Shown piece after piece: positions 10,431-19,734 of a stretch of 64,000 bases of DNA (positions are counted from its first letter, which is position 1; each line of letters starts with the position of its first letter). Location: the NCBI RefSeq assembly GCF_000719955.1, contig NZ_JOII01000026.1, forward strand, positions 1-64,000, given 5' to 3'. Source of the stretch: Streptomyces albidoflavus. GTDB lineage: Bacteria > Actinomycetota > Actinomycetes > Streptomycetales > Streptomycetaceae. The notes under the pieces are model-generated. The model searched no databases, was not told the DNA's origin, and was given only the letters and a program-made list of their open reading frames with translations. Position numbers and translations under genes: made by a program.

Positions 10431-10458
10431 GTTGCGTACTGTGCAACGCTCGTTGCGT
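10431..10458. promoter_or_regulatory. Candidate IclR operator in the divergent promoter region
   Basis: GTTGC-N7-GCAAC (10431-10447) is a perfect dyad, and a further GTTGCG copy follows at 10452-10457, making overlapping inverted and direct repeats. It lies between the two divergent operons of the D-amino-acid locus, whose only regulator is an IclR protein (11680-12468). Binding by that protein is inferred from position and symmetry. Confidence 0.55.
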
Positions 10459-10636
10459 AGAACGCTCCGAGCTGTCTAACATCCCCGACGATGCCGGGTC
10501 AATGGTGCGCGAACCCACCCCGGCCGCACCGCACCCCGTCCGGCGTCACCCGGCCGCCACCCGGACAGCGGTGTGCCGGGAGCCGACCGACCCGCCGCGA
10601 CCGCGCGCCGGGGCCGCCCACCACGAGGAGTACGCC

Positions 10637-11683
10637 GTGACAGCAGCGGGAGCGCCCGCACCGCGCCCCACCACCGACTGGGACGTCGTCTGCCTCGGCG
10701 AATCCATGATCACCTTCCTGCCGGACCGGCCGGGACCCCTCGCCGAGGTGCCCTCCTTCACCCGCGCCATCGGCGGCGCCGAGTCCAACGTCGCCTGCGC
10801 GCTGGCCGCCGCCGGACACCGCGCCCGCTGGGTCAGCCGGGTCGGCGCCGACGGCTTCGGCGACCACCTGCTCGCCGCCGTCGCCGCCTACGGCACCGAC
10901 ACCACCGCCGTCACCCGCGACCCCGACCGCCCCACCGGCCTCTACTTCCGCACCGCCGACGACCGGGGCGCCGCCCGCCACGAGGTGGCCTACTACCGGC
11001 ACGGCTCGGCCGCCTCCGCGATGAGCCCGGACACCGTCCCGTACGCCGGCCTCGCCGCCACCCGCGTCCTCCACCTCACCGGGATCACCGCCGCCCTCTC
11101 CGACGGCTGCCTCGCCCTCCTCCGCGACCTCACCGCCCCCCGCCCCGGCCGCCCCCTCGTCTCCTTCGACGTCAACCACCGGCCCCGGCTCTGGCAGGGG
11201 CGCACCGACGGGCCCGCCGTCCTCGCCGAACTGGCCGGCCGCGCCGACCTGGTCCTGGTCGGGGAGGACGAGGCCGCCGAGGTCTGGGACCTGCACACCC
11301 CCGAGGCGATCCGCGCCGCCCTGCCGGGCCCGCGCCACCTCGTCGTCAAACGCGGCAGCCGGGGCGCCCTCGCCTACGACGGGCGGACGGCGACCGAGGA
11401 ACCCGCGCCCACCGTCGACGTGGTCGCGCCCGTCGGCGCCGGCGACGCCTTCGCCGCCGGCTTCCTCTCCGCCCTGCTGCGCGGCCTGTCCGCCCGCGAC
11501 CGGCTCCGCCACGGCCACCTGATGGCCGCCGCCGCCCTCACTGTCCCCGGCGACCTCACCGCCTCGCCCGCCCGCGCCCACGCCGACAGCCTGGCCGCGC
11601 TCGACGAGGCGGCGTGGGGGAGACTGCGCCTTGGCCCCGGCTGGACCCGGGCGGGGGCCGCCGAGGAGGTACGCGTCCCATGA
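10637..11683 (+). CDS. PfkB-family sugar kinase, 2-keto-3-deoxygluconate kinase type
   Basis: A 348-residue ribokinase-superfamily kinase. It has the N-terminal CLGESMITF strand, the GGAESNVACALA substrate loop, and the C-terminal PVGAGDAFAAGF signature with the catalytic aspartate and anion hole. Spacing and the FDVNHRPRLW segment match KdgK-type kinases that phosphorylate 2-keto-3-deoxygluconate. In this locus a 2-oxo acid from the deaminase could be the true substrate, but that is inference. GTG 10637 follows GAGGAG. Its stop overlaps the start of the IclR gene by four bases (ATGA), so kinase, regulator and RidA form one operon. Confidence 0.85.
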   Translation: MTAAGAPAPRPTTDWDVVCLGESMITFLPDRPGPLAEVPSFTRAIGGAESNVACALAAAGHRARWVSRVGADGFGDHLLAAVAAYGTDTTAVTRDPDRPTGLYFRTADDRGAARHEVAYYRHGSAASAMSPDTVPYAGLAATRVLHLTGITAALSDGCLALLRDLTAPRPGRPLVSFDVNHRPRLWQGRTDGPAVLAELAGRADLVLVGEDEAAEVWDLHTPEAIRAALPGPRHLVVKRGSRGALAYDGRTATEEPAPTVDVVAPVGAGDAFAAGFLSALLRGLSARDRLRHGHLMAAAALTVPGDLTASPARAHADSLAALDEAAWGRLRLGPGWTRAGAAEEVRVP

Positions 11684-12468
11684 GCCAGACCGTCGACCGC
11701 GCGCTCAGCATCCTGCCGCTGCTCGCCGAGGGTCCCGCCGACCTCGGCAAGGTCGCCGACCGGCTCGGCGTCCACAAGTCCACCGCGCTCCGGCTGCTGC
11801 GCACCCTGCACGAACACGGCCTCGTCCACCGCCAGGCCGACCAGCGCTACCGGCTCGGCGCCCGCCTCTTCGCCCTGGCCCAGGAGGCGGTGGAGAACCT
11901 CGACATCCGCGAGATCGCCCACCCGCACCTGGTCACTCTCAACGACTGCTGCGGCCACACCGTGCACCTCGCCGTCCACGAGGAGCACGAGGTCCTCTAC
12001 ATCGACAAGGTGGAGAGCCGCTACCCGGTCCGGATGTACTCCCGCATCGGCAAACCCGTCGCGATCACGGTCGCCGCCGTCGCCAAACTGATCCTCGCCG
12101 ACCTCCCCGAGGCCGAGCGCCGCACCCTCGCCGAACGCCTCGACTACCCCCAGTACACGCCCCGTTCGACCCCCAACGCCGCCGCCTTCCTCAAGGAACT
12201 GGCGCGCGTGCGCGAACAGGGCTGGGCCACCGACCTCGGCGGCCACGAGGAGTCGATCAACTGCGTGGCCGCGCCCGTCCGGGGCCCCGACGGACGGGTG
12301 GTGGCCGCCATGTCGGTCTCCGCCCCCAACGTCGTCGTCACCGCCGAGGAACTCCTCGCCCTGCTCCCGGTGGTCCGCCGCACCGCCGACGCGATCAGCC
12401 GCGAGTACTCGGGCAGCGCCCCCGCCGACCAGGCAACCCCGCACCAAGGAAACGGAAAGACACCATGA
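11680..12468 (+). CDS. IclR-family transcriptional regulator
   Basis: A 262-residue regulator with an N-terminal winged helix (residues 1-60, recognition helix around VHKSTALRLLRTL). A C-terminal IclR ligand-binding domain follows, with recognisable VLYIDKVES and SINCVAAPVRGPDGRVVAAMS segments. It is translationally coupled to the sugar kinase before it and to ridA after it. As the only regulator in the locus it probably controls both divergent operons through the dyads at 10431-10458, responding to a D-amino acid or its oxo acid. Repressor or activator cannot be told from sequence. Confidence 0.92.
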   Translation: MSQTVDRALSILPLLAEGPADLGKVADRLGVHKSTALRLLRTLHEHGLVHRQADQRYRLGARLFALAQEAVENLDIREIAHPHLVTLNDCCGHTVHLAVHEEHEVLYIDKVESRYPVRMYSRIGKPVAITVAAVAKLILADLPEAERRTLAERLDYPQYTPRSTPNAAAFLKELARVREQGWATDLGGHEESINCVAAPVRGPDGRVVAAMSVSAPNVVVTAEELLALLPVVRRTADAISREYSGSAPADQATPHQGNGKTP

Positions 12469-12890
12469 GCGACGCCACGCCCCTCACCAAGACCGCCCTC
12501 ACCCCGGCCACCCACACCACGCCGCCGGCCAAGTTCTCGCACGGCGTGCGCAAGGGCAACATCCTCCAGGTCGCCGGCCAGGTCGGTTTCCTGCCCGCCG
12601 TCGAGGGCCAGGCGCCGACCCCGGCCGGGCCGACCCTGCGCGAGCAGACCCTCCAGACCTTCGCCAACGTCAAGGCGATCCTGGAGGAGGGCGGCGCGAG
12701 CTGGGACGACGTCATGATGATGCGCGTCTACCTCACCGACACCGACCACTTCGCCGAGATGAACGAGATCTACAACCAGTACTTCGCGGAGCAGAACCTC
12801 CAGGCCCCGCCGGTCGCCCGCACCACCGTCTACGTCGGCCTCCCCAAGGGCCTCCTCATCGAGATCGACGCCCTCGCCGTCCTGGGCTGA
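12465..12890 (+). CDS. ridA: RidA-family enamine/imine deaminase
   Basis: A 141-residue chorismate-mutase-fold protein of the YjgF/YER057c/UK114 family. It hydrolyses reactive enamines and imines (such as 2-aminoacrylate) released by PLP dehydratases. The typical QVAGQVGFLP strand is near residue 40, and the C-terminal PVARTTVYVGLPKGLLIEIDALA holds the conserved arginine and glutamate. The start overlaps the IclR stop (ATGA). Its presence beside a D-serine-dehydratase-like enzyme makes biochemical sense: it would finish the deamination. A terminator follows. Confidence 0.92.
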   Translation: MSDATPLTKTALTPATHTTPPAKFSHGVRKGNILQVAGQVGFLPAVEGQAPTPAGPTLREQTLQTFANVKAILEEGGASWDDVMMMRVYLTDTDHFAEMNEIYNQYFAEQNLQAPPVARTTVYVGLPKGLLIEIDALAVLG

Positions 12891-12909
12891 CCTCGCCCGC
12901 ACGGCCCCT

Positions 12910-12947
12910 CCGACGCCCCCGCCCGCCCCGGCGCGCGGGGGCGTCGG
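12910..12947 (+). terminator. Hairpin terminator after ridA
   Basis: Arms 12910-12922 (CCGACGCCCCCGC) and 12935-12947 are perfect complements with a 12-base loop. It is positioned 20 bases past the ridA stop. Confidence 0.8.
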
Positions 12948-13085
12948 CCTGCCCGGGGATGTGCGCGGGGGCGCACGCGTGAACGCCGTACGCCCGCCGG
13001 GCGGGTGACGGGAGGGCTGTCCGCCCCGCCCGTGGGGGAGATGGCGTCCGGCGGGCCGGACGGACGCAGGGGAGGCCGGACGACG

Positions 13086-13844
13086 ATGGGCGACAGGACC
13101 ACCTGTACGGAGAGCGGCAGCCGCGCCGCCGGGGCCGTCCCCCGCACGGACGACGCGGGACCCGACCCCGGCGACGACGGCGGCGGGTGTACCGGCGGGG
13201 CACGCCGGCCCGCCGTCCCGGCCCGCCCGCTCCCGGCCGCCGCCCGCCCGCGCCGGACCCCGGAGCGCCGCCCCTCCCGGGCCGGCGCGACCGCCGCCGG
13301 CGCCACCGCCCTGCTGGTCGTGCTGCTCCTCGGCGGCGTGGCCGGGGAGGCCGGCGGCATCACCGGGATCGCCCTCGGACTGGCCCTCTTCGCCGTCCTG
13401 GTGGCCACCGCCCGCCCCTGGCGGTACGTCCTGCCGCACTTCCTCGCCGGGCTCTGGATCATCGGCTTCGCCTCCGCCGCCTTCCAGGACGCCCTGCTGC
13501 TGACCCGCGGCGAATGGGTCTCCGCCGTCGTCACCCGCGACCTGCACGCCCGCACCGGACCCCGCTGCGACCTCGCCGACCTTCAGGGGCGCGCCCTGGC
13601 GCCCACCACCACCGGCTGCGGGTCCCACGGCACCGGCGACCGGGTACGGGTCCTCGCCGACCCGCTGCGCCTGGTCCCCAGCCGCTTCGAGAGCCCGCCG
13701 GTCCGCGACGCCTGCCTGACCTGGGGCACGGCCGGCGCCGTCCACGTGGCGGCCGGGGCCGCGGCCGGTTACGGAGCCCGGCGAAGCGGTCGCGGCCGGG
13801 GGCGCGGACCGGGCGGGATCAGGGCGAGCCGGAGCAACGCATAG
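13086..13844 (+). CDS. Membrane protein of unknown function, 252 aa
   Basis: I do not recognise a family. About 85 disordered N-terminal residues rich in Gly, Arg and Pro precede two or three close membrane segments (about residues 90-160, including TALLVVLLLGG and LPHFLAGLWIIGFASA). A roughly 90-residue domain with three cysteines follows, then a basic glycine/arginine tail. The start is uncertain: ATG 13086 has GGGGAGG about ten bases upstream, while 13005 and 13041 are in-frame alternatives. It lies 62 bases ahead of the CHAT protease gene on the same strand, so it may be a membrane partner of that system. Confidence 0.6.
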   Translation: MGDRTTCTESGSRAAGAVPRTDDAGPDPGDDGGGCTGGARRPAVPARPLPAAARPRRTPERRPSRAGATAAGATALLVVLLLGGVAGEAGGITGIALGLALFAVLVATARPWRYVLPHFLAGLWIIGFASAAFQDALLLTRGEWVSAVVTRDLHARTGPRCDLADLQGRALAPTTTGCGSHGTGDRVRVLADPLRLVPSRFESPPVRDACLTWGTAGAVHVAAGAAAGYGARRSGRGRGRGPGGIRASRSNA

Positions 13845-13906
13845 GCACCGGCGCCCCGTTGGGGGACCATGGGCGCCTTCACCTGCCCGCACGACGGGAG
13901 CCGACC

Positions 13907-16900
13907 ATGCCGCCCGAACCCGGCCCGCAGCCACCGGGCCCCGCCTCCGCGCAGACGGGGGCGCGGGCCGCCGCCGAGGCCGCGTACGCCGACTGGGTGC
14001 TGAGCGGCGGCGCGGCCGAGCGGCTCGACGCCGCCCGGGACGCCTTCCGCGCCCTCGGCGACGGCTTCCACGAGGACGGGACCCCGGTCGCCGGGAGCGA
14101 CGGCCCGCCCACCCCCGCCCTGCGCGCGATGGCCGGAGTCGTGCGGTACGCCGCCTTCGAGGCGGCCGGGGAGGTGGCGCAACTCCCGCCCGCCTGGCAC
14201 CTGCTGGACACCGGACGGGCGGCCCTGGAGGCAGCCGGGGCCGACTCGGCCGAGGACGAGGAGACGCGCCGCCTCCTGCGCGCCTGCCGGGTGCTGCGCT
14301 GGCACGCCCTCTGCCTCCTGCTGGAGGAGACTCCCGCCGCGATCGACCCGGCCGCCTCGCCCGACGACCTGACCGCCGAGGCCCTCCGGACGGCCGAGGA
14401 GGTGGGACCCCTGCTCGCCGAGGACCCCGGGGACCGCTACCGCTGGCACCTGGGGCAGGGCCGGCTGCACCGCCTGAGGCTGACCCTGCACACCACCGAG
14501 GAGACCCGGGACCGCGCCCTCACCCACTACCGCGCCGCCCTCGACACCGGCTGGGAGGCCGCCGACCGGCACTGGACGGCGTACCTCGGCGCCGAGATCC
14601 GCGCGCTGTGGGCGCTGCTGCGCACCACGCCCGACCCCGGCGAACTACGCGCCGCCGCCGAGGAGATGAGCCGCTTCCGCGAGGAGCACCTCGCCCGCTC
14701 GGCCCAGGGCGGCACCCCGCCCGAGCCCTGGGCCCGCGACGCGGCCACCTACGCGGCCCAACTGCACGTCAGGCTCTGGGGCGTCGCCCAGGACCCCGCC
14801 CAGGCCGAGGCGGCCGAACCCTACGTCCGGGCCTCCCTCGACGGAGCCCCGGACGGGACCCACACCGGGCTCCAGCTCGGCATCTTCGGCCAGGTGCTCG
14901 CCGAGACCGGGGGCCGCCGCTCCGACCCGGCGGCCGTGGACGAGGGCGTCGCCGTGCTCCGGCGGGCGCTGCGCCGCTGGCAGCCCGAACGCGACGGGCC
15001 CTCCCTCACCCCGGCCGCCCTCATCACCGGCCACCAGTTCTTCCTGTACCAGGGCGACCAGGCCCCCGCCCGGCTGCACGACGTGGCCCTCGGCGTACGC
15101 CACCTCCTCGCCGCCGAGGCGGACGGCGCGGCGGGCCCCGAGTACGCCGGTGCCCTGGCGTTCGCAGCCGTCGCCGGAGCCTTCTGCCGCGAAGTGCTCA
15201 GCGCTCAGGGGGAGTTCGATCCGGAAAACCCCGATCACGCCGCTCTCCCGGAGTCCGGGGAAGGCGGCATCCTGGGACGCCTCGGTGACGCGATCACCGA
15301 GGGCAGCCTGCCGTTCAGCACGCCGACCGCCCTCACCGACCTCGTTCCCGGCGTGAGCCGGACACTGAGCGACACCGGCCCCGGCGACCGGCTCATGGAG
15401 AGCGAACTGGCCCGCTGGCGGGCCCTGCCCCCGGGCCGCCGACGCGCCGAGGTCGCCCTGGGCCACCTCGCCCTGCGCCCCATGGTCGACCCGGCCGGCA
15501 CCCGGGTCACCCCGGAACTCGTCCGGGAGTTCTCCGCCTGCGTCCAGGCCGAGACGGACGCGTCGCCCGACGACCCGCGCTGGCGCCGCCGCGCCCACGG
15601 CGTCCTCGCCTTCGCCCTGTACTCGCTCGACCTGGACGGTGCCGGACAGGACCTCGACGCCGCCATGGACCACGTGGACGCGGCCTCCCGCGCCCTGGAC
15701 GAGTTGACCGCCCGCGGCGAGGCGGGCGAGCGGGAACGTACCGAGCTGGACCACCTGCGCCTCCAGATCCAGGGCCACCGGGGCCGGGTCCGGGGCAGCA
15801 GGGACGATGTCGCGGCCGCCCGCGCCCTCTGGCAGGACGTCCGGGAAGGCCCCGGCATGCAGCCCTGGATCCGGACCCTCGGCGAGATCCAGCGGCTCGC
15901 CGAAGCCGTGCAGGAGGACCTCCGCCTCCACGGCGACCAGGCCGCCGCCGACCGCCACCTGGACCAACTCACCGCGCTCGTCGCCACTCTCCCCGAGGAC
16001 CACGCCAGCCGCCCGGAGGCGCTCCAACTGCTGGAGTCCGCACGGGCGATGCGCGCCGCCGTGGCCGGCGGCGAACGGTCCGCCCCGGCCACCCCGCACG
16101 ACCCCACCGTCCACGTGTCGGTCTCCGAACGAGCCGCCGCCCTCGGCGCCGTCGGCATGACGGCGCTGTTCGACCCCGCCGTCATGGACGACCCGGCCCG
16201 CGCCGAGGAGGCCCGCGCCGCCCTCGCCGAGGCCCACCGCCTCTCCGCCCCCGGCGGCGACCGCGCCCTCCGCTTCGCCGGTGCCCTCGCCCACGCCCAC
16301 GCCGTCCTCGGCTTCCAGACCACCGACCCCGCCGAACGCCGCCGCCACCACCGGCGCGGCGTCGACCTGCTCAGCGACGCCCTGCGCGCCGCCGGCGGAC
16401 CCCAGCACCGCCTCCACCCCTCCCTCGGCATGTCCCTCGCCCGCCTCCTGCGCGAAGGCCCCGGCGCCCGCCCCGCCGACCGGGCACGCGCCCGTGAGGC
16501 CGGGCTCGACGCGCTGCGCGGCCACGCCTGGGCCGCGCTGCTCCAGACCGGCACCACCGACGCGGCCGACGTCGTCCGGGACGCCGCCGAGGCCGCCCGG
16601 GACGTGGCCTGGTGGGCGCTGGCCGACGGCGCCCTCGACGACGCCGCCGTCGCCCTGGACGCCGGACGCGGCCTGCTCCTGCACGCCGCCACCAGCACCG
16701 GCGCCGTACCCGACCGCCTCCGCGCCGCCGGTCACGCGCCGCTCGCCGACGCCTGGGAGGCGGCCGCCGCCTCCGCCCGCCCCGCCGCCGCGGGCCCGCA
16801 CGCCGAACCCGACCGGCGCACCGGCGTCCCCAGCGCCCTGCGCCACAAGGTCTTCGACGCGCTGGGCGCGGCGGACCTCCCCGGCGCCCACCTCCTCGAC

Positions 16901-18073
16901 CCGCCGAACCGCGAGGAGACCGGCCGGGCCCTGCGCGCGCTCGGCCGCGACGCCCTGGTCCACCTCGTCCCCGCCGGACCCGGCTCCGTCGGCCACGCCC
17001 TGGTCGTCACCGGCCGAGGCGAGACCCACCTCGTCCCCCTGCCCCGGCTCGACGCCGACGCCGAGGTCCTGCGCGCCTACGCCGACGCCACCGGCGCCCC
17101 CACCGACACCCGCGACCTCGGACCCGCCGGACCCGCCCGGCCCGACACCCGCACTCTCCTCGACCGGCTCTGCCACTGGGCCTGGTACGCGGGAATGGGG
17201 CCGCTGCTCGACGCCTTCGCCCCGGCCGGGCGCGTCCCCCGGCTCGTCCTCGTCCCGGCCGGGCGGCTCGGGCTGGTGCCCTGGCACGCCGCCTGGCGCG
17301 AGGAGACCGGCGGGCGCCGGTACGCGGTGGAGCGGGCCGAGTTCTCGTACACCGCCTCGGCGCGCCTGCTCTGCGAGACGGCCGGGCGCCCCGCCGGGCC
17401 GGACACCGGCGGCGGGCTCGTCGTCGGCGACCCCACGGGGGACCTGCCGTACGCCGGTCAGGAGGCGGACGCCGTACGGCGGGCCTTCTACCCCCGTGCC
17501 CGCTACCTCGGCCGGTCCGCGCTGGGGGAGCCCGACGGGACCGGTACCCCGGCCGAACTCCTGGCCTGGCTGCGTGATCCCGGGGGAGACGCCGGTGGCG
17601 TGCTCCATCTGGCCTGCCACGCCACCGTCAGGGCCGACCGGAACCGCACCGCCCAACTGCTCCTGCGCGGCGGGTCGCTCTCCGCCGAGGAACTCACCGA
17701 CGCCGTGGCCGCCGTGCCCGGGCGGCTCGGGCTCGTCCTCCTCGCGGCCTGCCGCAGCCATGTCTCCGGGCGCGGGCACGACGAGGCGTTCAGCCTCGCC
17801 ACCGCCTTCCTCGTCGCCGGGGCCCGCTCCGTCGTCGGCTCGCTCTGGCCGGTGCCCGACGAGGCCACCTCCGTCCTCATGTACCTCATCCACCACCACC
17901 TGCGCGTGGACCACATGCCCCCGGCCCGCGCCCTGCGCCAGGCCCAGCTCTGGATGATCGGCGCCGTCCCCGCACTCCCGCCCGGCCTCCCGCCCGAACT
18001 GGCCGCCCGCGCCCGGCGCGTGGACCGCCGCGACCCCCGCAACTGGGCCGCCTTCACCCACCTCGGGCACTGA
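13907..18073 (+). CDS. TPR-CHAT caspase-like protease, 1388 aa
   Basis: A very large cytosolic protein. About 1000 N-terminal residues are helical repeats of TPR type, and the C-terminus is a CHAT (caspase HetF associated with TPRs) peptidase domain. The catalytic His1238 is in HLACHATV and Cys1282 in LAACRSHVSG, followed by the AFLVAGARSVVGSLW helix of the fold. CHAT proteases cleave partner proteins when the TPR half senses a trigger (established for gRAMP-Craspase and bacterial gasdermin systems). Here the substrate is unknown. GGGAG precedes ATG 13907. The last 20 bases overlap the end of the convergent MFS gene. The C-terminal third is clearly paralogous to the protein at 23362-27546. 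Confidence 0.88.
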   Translation: MPPEPGPQPPGPASAQTGARAAAEAAYADWVLSGGAAERLDAARDAFRALGDGFHEDGTPVAGSDGPPTPALRAMAGVVRYAAFEAAGEVAQLPPAWHLLDTGRAALEAAGADSAEDEETRRLLRACRVLRWHALCLLLEETPAAIDPAASPDDLTAEALRTAEEVGPLLAEDPGDRYRWHLGQGRLHRLRLTLHTTEETRDRALTHYRAALDTGWEAADRHWTAYLGAEIRALWALLRTTPDPGELRAAAEEMSRFREEHLARSAQGGTPPEPWARDAATYAAQLHVRLWGVAQDPAQAEAAEPYVRASLDGAPDGTHTGLQLGIFGQVLAETGGRRSDPAAVDEGVAVLRRALRRWQPERDGPSLTPAALITGHQFFLYQGDQAPARLHDVALGVRHLLAAEADGAAGPEYAGALAFAAVAGAFCREVLSAQGEFDPENPDHAALPESGEGGILGRLGDAITEGSLPFSTPTALTDLVPGVSRTLSDTGPGDRLMESELARWRALPPGRRRAEVALGHLALRPMVDPAGTRVTPELVREFSACVQAETDASPDDPRWRRRAHGVLAFALYSLDLDGAGQDLDAAMDHVDAASRALDELTARGEAGERERTELDHLRLQIQGHRGRVRGSRDDVAAARALWQDVREGPGMQPWIRTLGEIQRLAEAVQEDLRLHGDQAAADRHLDQLTALVATLPEDHASRPEALQLLESARAMRAAVAGGERSAPATPHDPTVHVSVSERAAALGAVGMTALFDPAVMDDPARAEEARAALAEAHRLSAPGGDRALRFAGALAHAHAVLGFQTTDPAERRRHHRRGVDLLSDALRAAGGPQHRLHPSLGMSLARLLREGPGARPADRARAREAGLDALRGHAWAALLQTGTTDAADVVRDAAEAARDVAWWALADGALDDAAVALDAGRGLLLHAATSTGAVPDRLRAAGHAPLADAWEAAAASARPAAAGPHAEPDRRTGVPSALRHKVFDALGAADLPGAHLLDPPNREETGRALRALGRDALVHLVPAGPGSVGHALVVTGRGETHLVPLPRLDADAEVLRAYADATGAPTDTRDLGPAGPARPDTRTLLDRLCHWAWYAGMGPLLDAFAPAGRVPRLVLVPAGRLGLVPWHAAWREETGGRRYAVERAEFSYTASARLLCETAGRPAGPDTGGGLVVGDPTGDLPYAGQEADAVRRAFYPRARYLGRSALGEPDGTGTPAELLAWLRDPGGDAGGVLHLACHATVRADRNRTAQLLLRGGSLSAEELTDAVAAVPGRLGLVLLAACRSHVSGRGHDEAFSLATAFLVAGARSVVGSLWPVPDEATSVLMYLIHHHLRVDHMPPARALRQAQLWMIGAVPALPPGLPPELAARARRVDRRDPRNWAAFTHLGH

Positions 18074-19577
18074 CCCGCCGCAGGGCCCGGCCGAAGCGGT
18101 GACTACGTACGGTTCCCGTGTCGGCCGGACGTTCTGCGGTGTCGGCGGGCGCCTCTTCCCGTCGGTGACTCCTCCCGGGCAAGGCGGCCAGGAGGACGGC
18201 GCCGAGGGCGAGCAGGGCGGCGGCGACGGTGAGCGCGAGTGAGAAGCCCTGCGTCACGGCGCTCCGGAGGCCGGCGTGCGCGGCCACGACCTCGCTGTGG
18301 CGCGCGGCCAGAGCGACCAGCACCGCCACCCCCACGGCGCCGCCGACCTGTTGCACGGAGCTGAGGACGGCCGAGCCGAGCCCGGCGTTCTCCTCGGTGG
18401 TGCCCGTGAGCGCGGCGACGGTCAGCGCGGGCAGACCCAGTCCGCAGCCGAGGCTCGTGACGAGCATGCCGGGCAACACGCCCCGGACGTAGGCGTCGTC
18501 CGCCGCCACACCGGACAGCAGCAGCAGTCCGGCCGCGCTGATCAGGAACGACAGGACGAGGGCCGGGCGCACGCCCAGCCTGGTCACCGCACGGGCGGAT
18601 AGCCACATGCCCGTCAGGATGCCGGCGCCGTAGGGCAGGTAGGCGAGGCCGACCGTGAGCGGTCCGTAGCCCAGCACGGTCTGCAGGTGCACCATCAGCA
18701 GGAAGGCCATCGCGTACATGGCGGCGGAGAACAGCAGGGTCGCCCCGTTGGCCACGGCGCGGAACCGGAAGGCCAGGAACGACAGGGGCACGAGCGGCTC
18801 AGCGGTGCGTACCTCGACCGCGACGAAGACGACGGCCAGCAGCACGGCGAGGCCCAGGGGCCCGAAGGCGGCCGGGTCCGACCAGCCCGACTCCCCGGTC
18901 CGGAGCAGTCCGTAGACCAGGGACACCAGGGCGCCGGTGCCCAGTACCGCGCCGGGCACGTCGAGGCGTACCGCGTGTCCGGCCCGGCTCTCGGGGGCCA
19001 GGCGGGGGAGCAGCACCACGGCCGCGAGGGCCACGGGCAGGTTGATCAGGAAGATCCAGCGCCAGGAGGCGAGGCCGGTCAGAGCGCCGGAGATCACCAG
19101 GCCCGCCGTGCCGCCGAGACCCGCGACGCCGCCCCAGACGCCGAACGCCCTGGCGCGCTCCTCGGTACCGGGGAACAGAAGGGTGATCAGCGCCAGCGCG
19201 GCCGGGCTGGCCATGGCCGCTCCCGCGCCCTGCACGAAACGCCCGGCCACCAGCTGCCAGGGCTCCTGCGCGAGCCCGCAGACGAGGCTCGCCGCACCGA
19301 ACAGCGCCACGCCGGTCAGGAAGACGCGTCTGCGGCCCAGCAGGTCGGCCATGCGGCCGAACAGCAGCAACAGCCCGCCGAAGGCGAGGAAGTAGGCGTT
19401 GACGACCCAGGCGAGCCCCGCGGTGCCGAAGCCGAGGTCGTCGCGGATGCTGGGGAGCGCGACACTCACCACGTTGTCGTCCAGGACGAGCATGAACTGC
19501 ACGAAGCACAGCACCACCAGGGCCGGCCCGCGGCGCCCGGCGGGGTGGTACGTGCTCGTGGTCGGCACCGTCTTCAC
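18054..19577 (-). CDS. MFS drug exporter, DHA2 (EmrB/QacA) type
   Basis: A 507-residue integral membrane transporter with about 14 predicted helices. Motif A is GRMADLLGRRRVF, and the FVQGAGAAMASPAALALI motif B region follows. The opening LVLDDNVVSVALPSI matches the motif D1 of proton-coupled drug antiporters. A charged cytoplasmic tail follows the last helix. GTG 19577 has GGAG six bases upstream. The AraC-type regulator gene diverges from it, so that protein probably controls it. The tail-to-tail overlap of 20 bases with the CHAT gene leaves no room for a terminator. Confidence 0.9.
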   Translation of the reverse strand: MKTVPTTSTYHPAGRRGPALVVLCFVQFMLVLDDNVVSVALPSIRDDLGFGTAGLAWVVNAYFLAFGGLLLLFGRMADLLGRRRVFLTGVALFGAASLVCGLAQEPWQLVAGRFVQGAGAAMASPAALALITLLFPGTEERARAFGVWGGVAGLGGTAGLVISGALTGLASWRWIFLINLPVALAAVVLLPRLAPESRAGHAVRLDVPGAVLGTGALVSLVYGLLRTGESGWSDPAAFGPLGLAVLLAVVFVAVEVRTAEPLVPLSFLAFRFRAVANGATLLFSAAMYAMAFLLMVHLQTVLGYGPLTVGLAYLPYGAGILTGMWLSARAVTRLGVRPALVLSFLISAAGLLLLSGVAADDAYVRGVLPGMLVTSLGCGLGLPALTVAALTGTTEENAGLGSAVLSSVQQVGGAVGVAVLVALAARHSEVVAAHAGLRSAVTQGFSLALTVAAALLALGAVLLAALPGRSHRREEAPADTAERPADTGTVRSHRFGRALRRVSARGG

Positions 19578-19710
19578 CGCGCGCTCCCCGTCCGTCCGAG
19601 TGGCCCGTTCACACTGCGGCAGCGCCCGTGGCGCGGATGACTGATCGGCATGAAACGACGCTATGCACGGCCCGCGCCGGCCGCGATGCGCTACAGGGCC
19701 ACGTCATGTC

Positions 19711-19731
19711 GCATGGGGGACATACGCTGGA
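19711..19731. promoter_or_regulatory. Candidate AraC operator between exporter and regulator
   Basis: An ATGTC-N8-GACAT inverted repeat lies just upstream of the regulator start in the 157-base divergent region. Only symmetry and position support it. Confidence 0.3.
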
Positions 19732-19734
19732 GCC

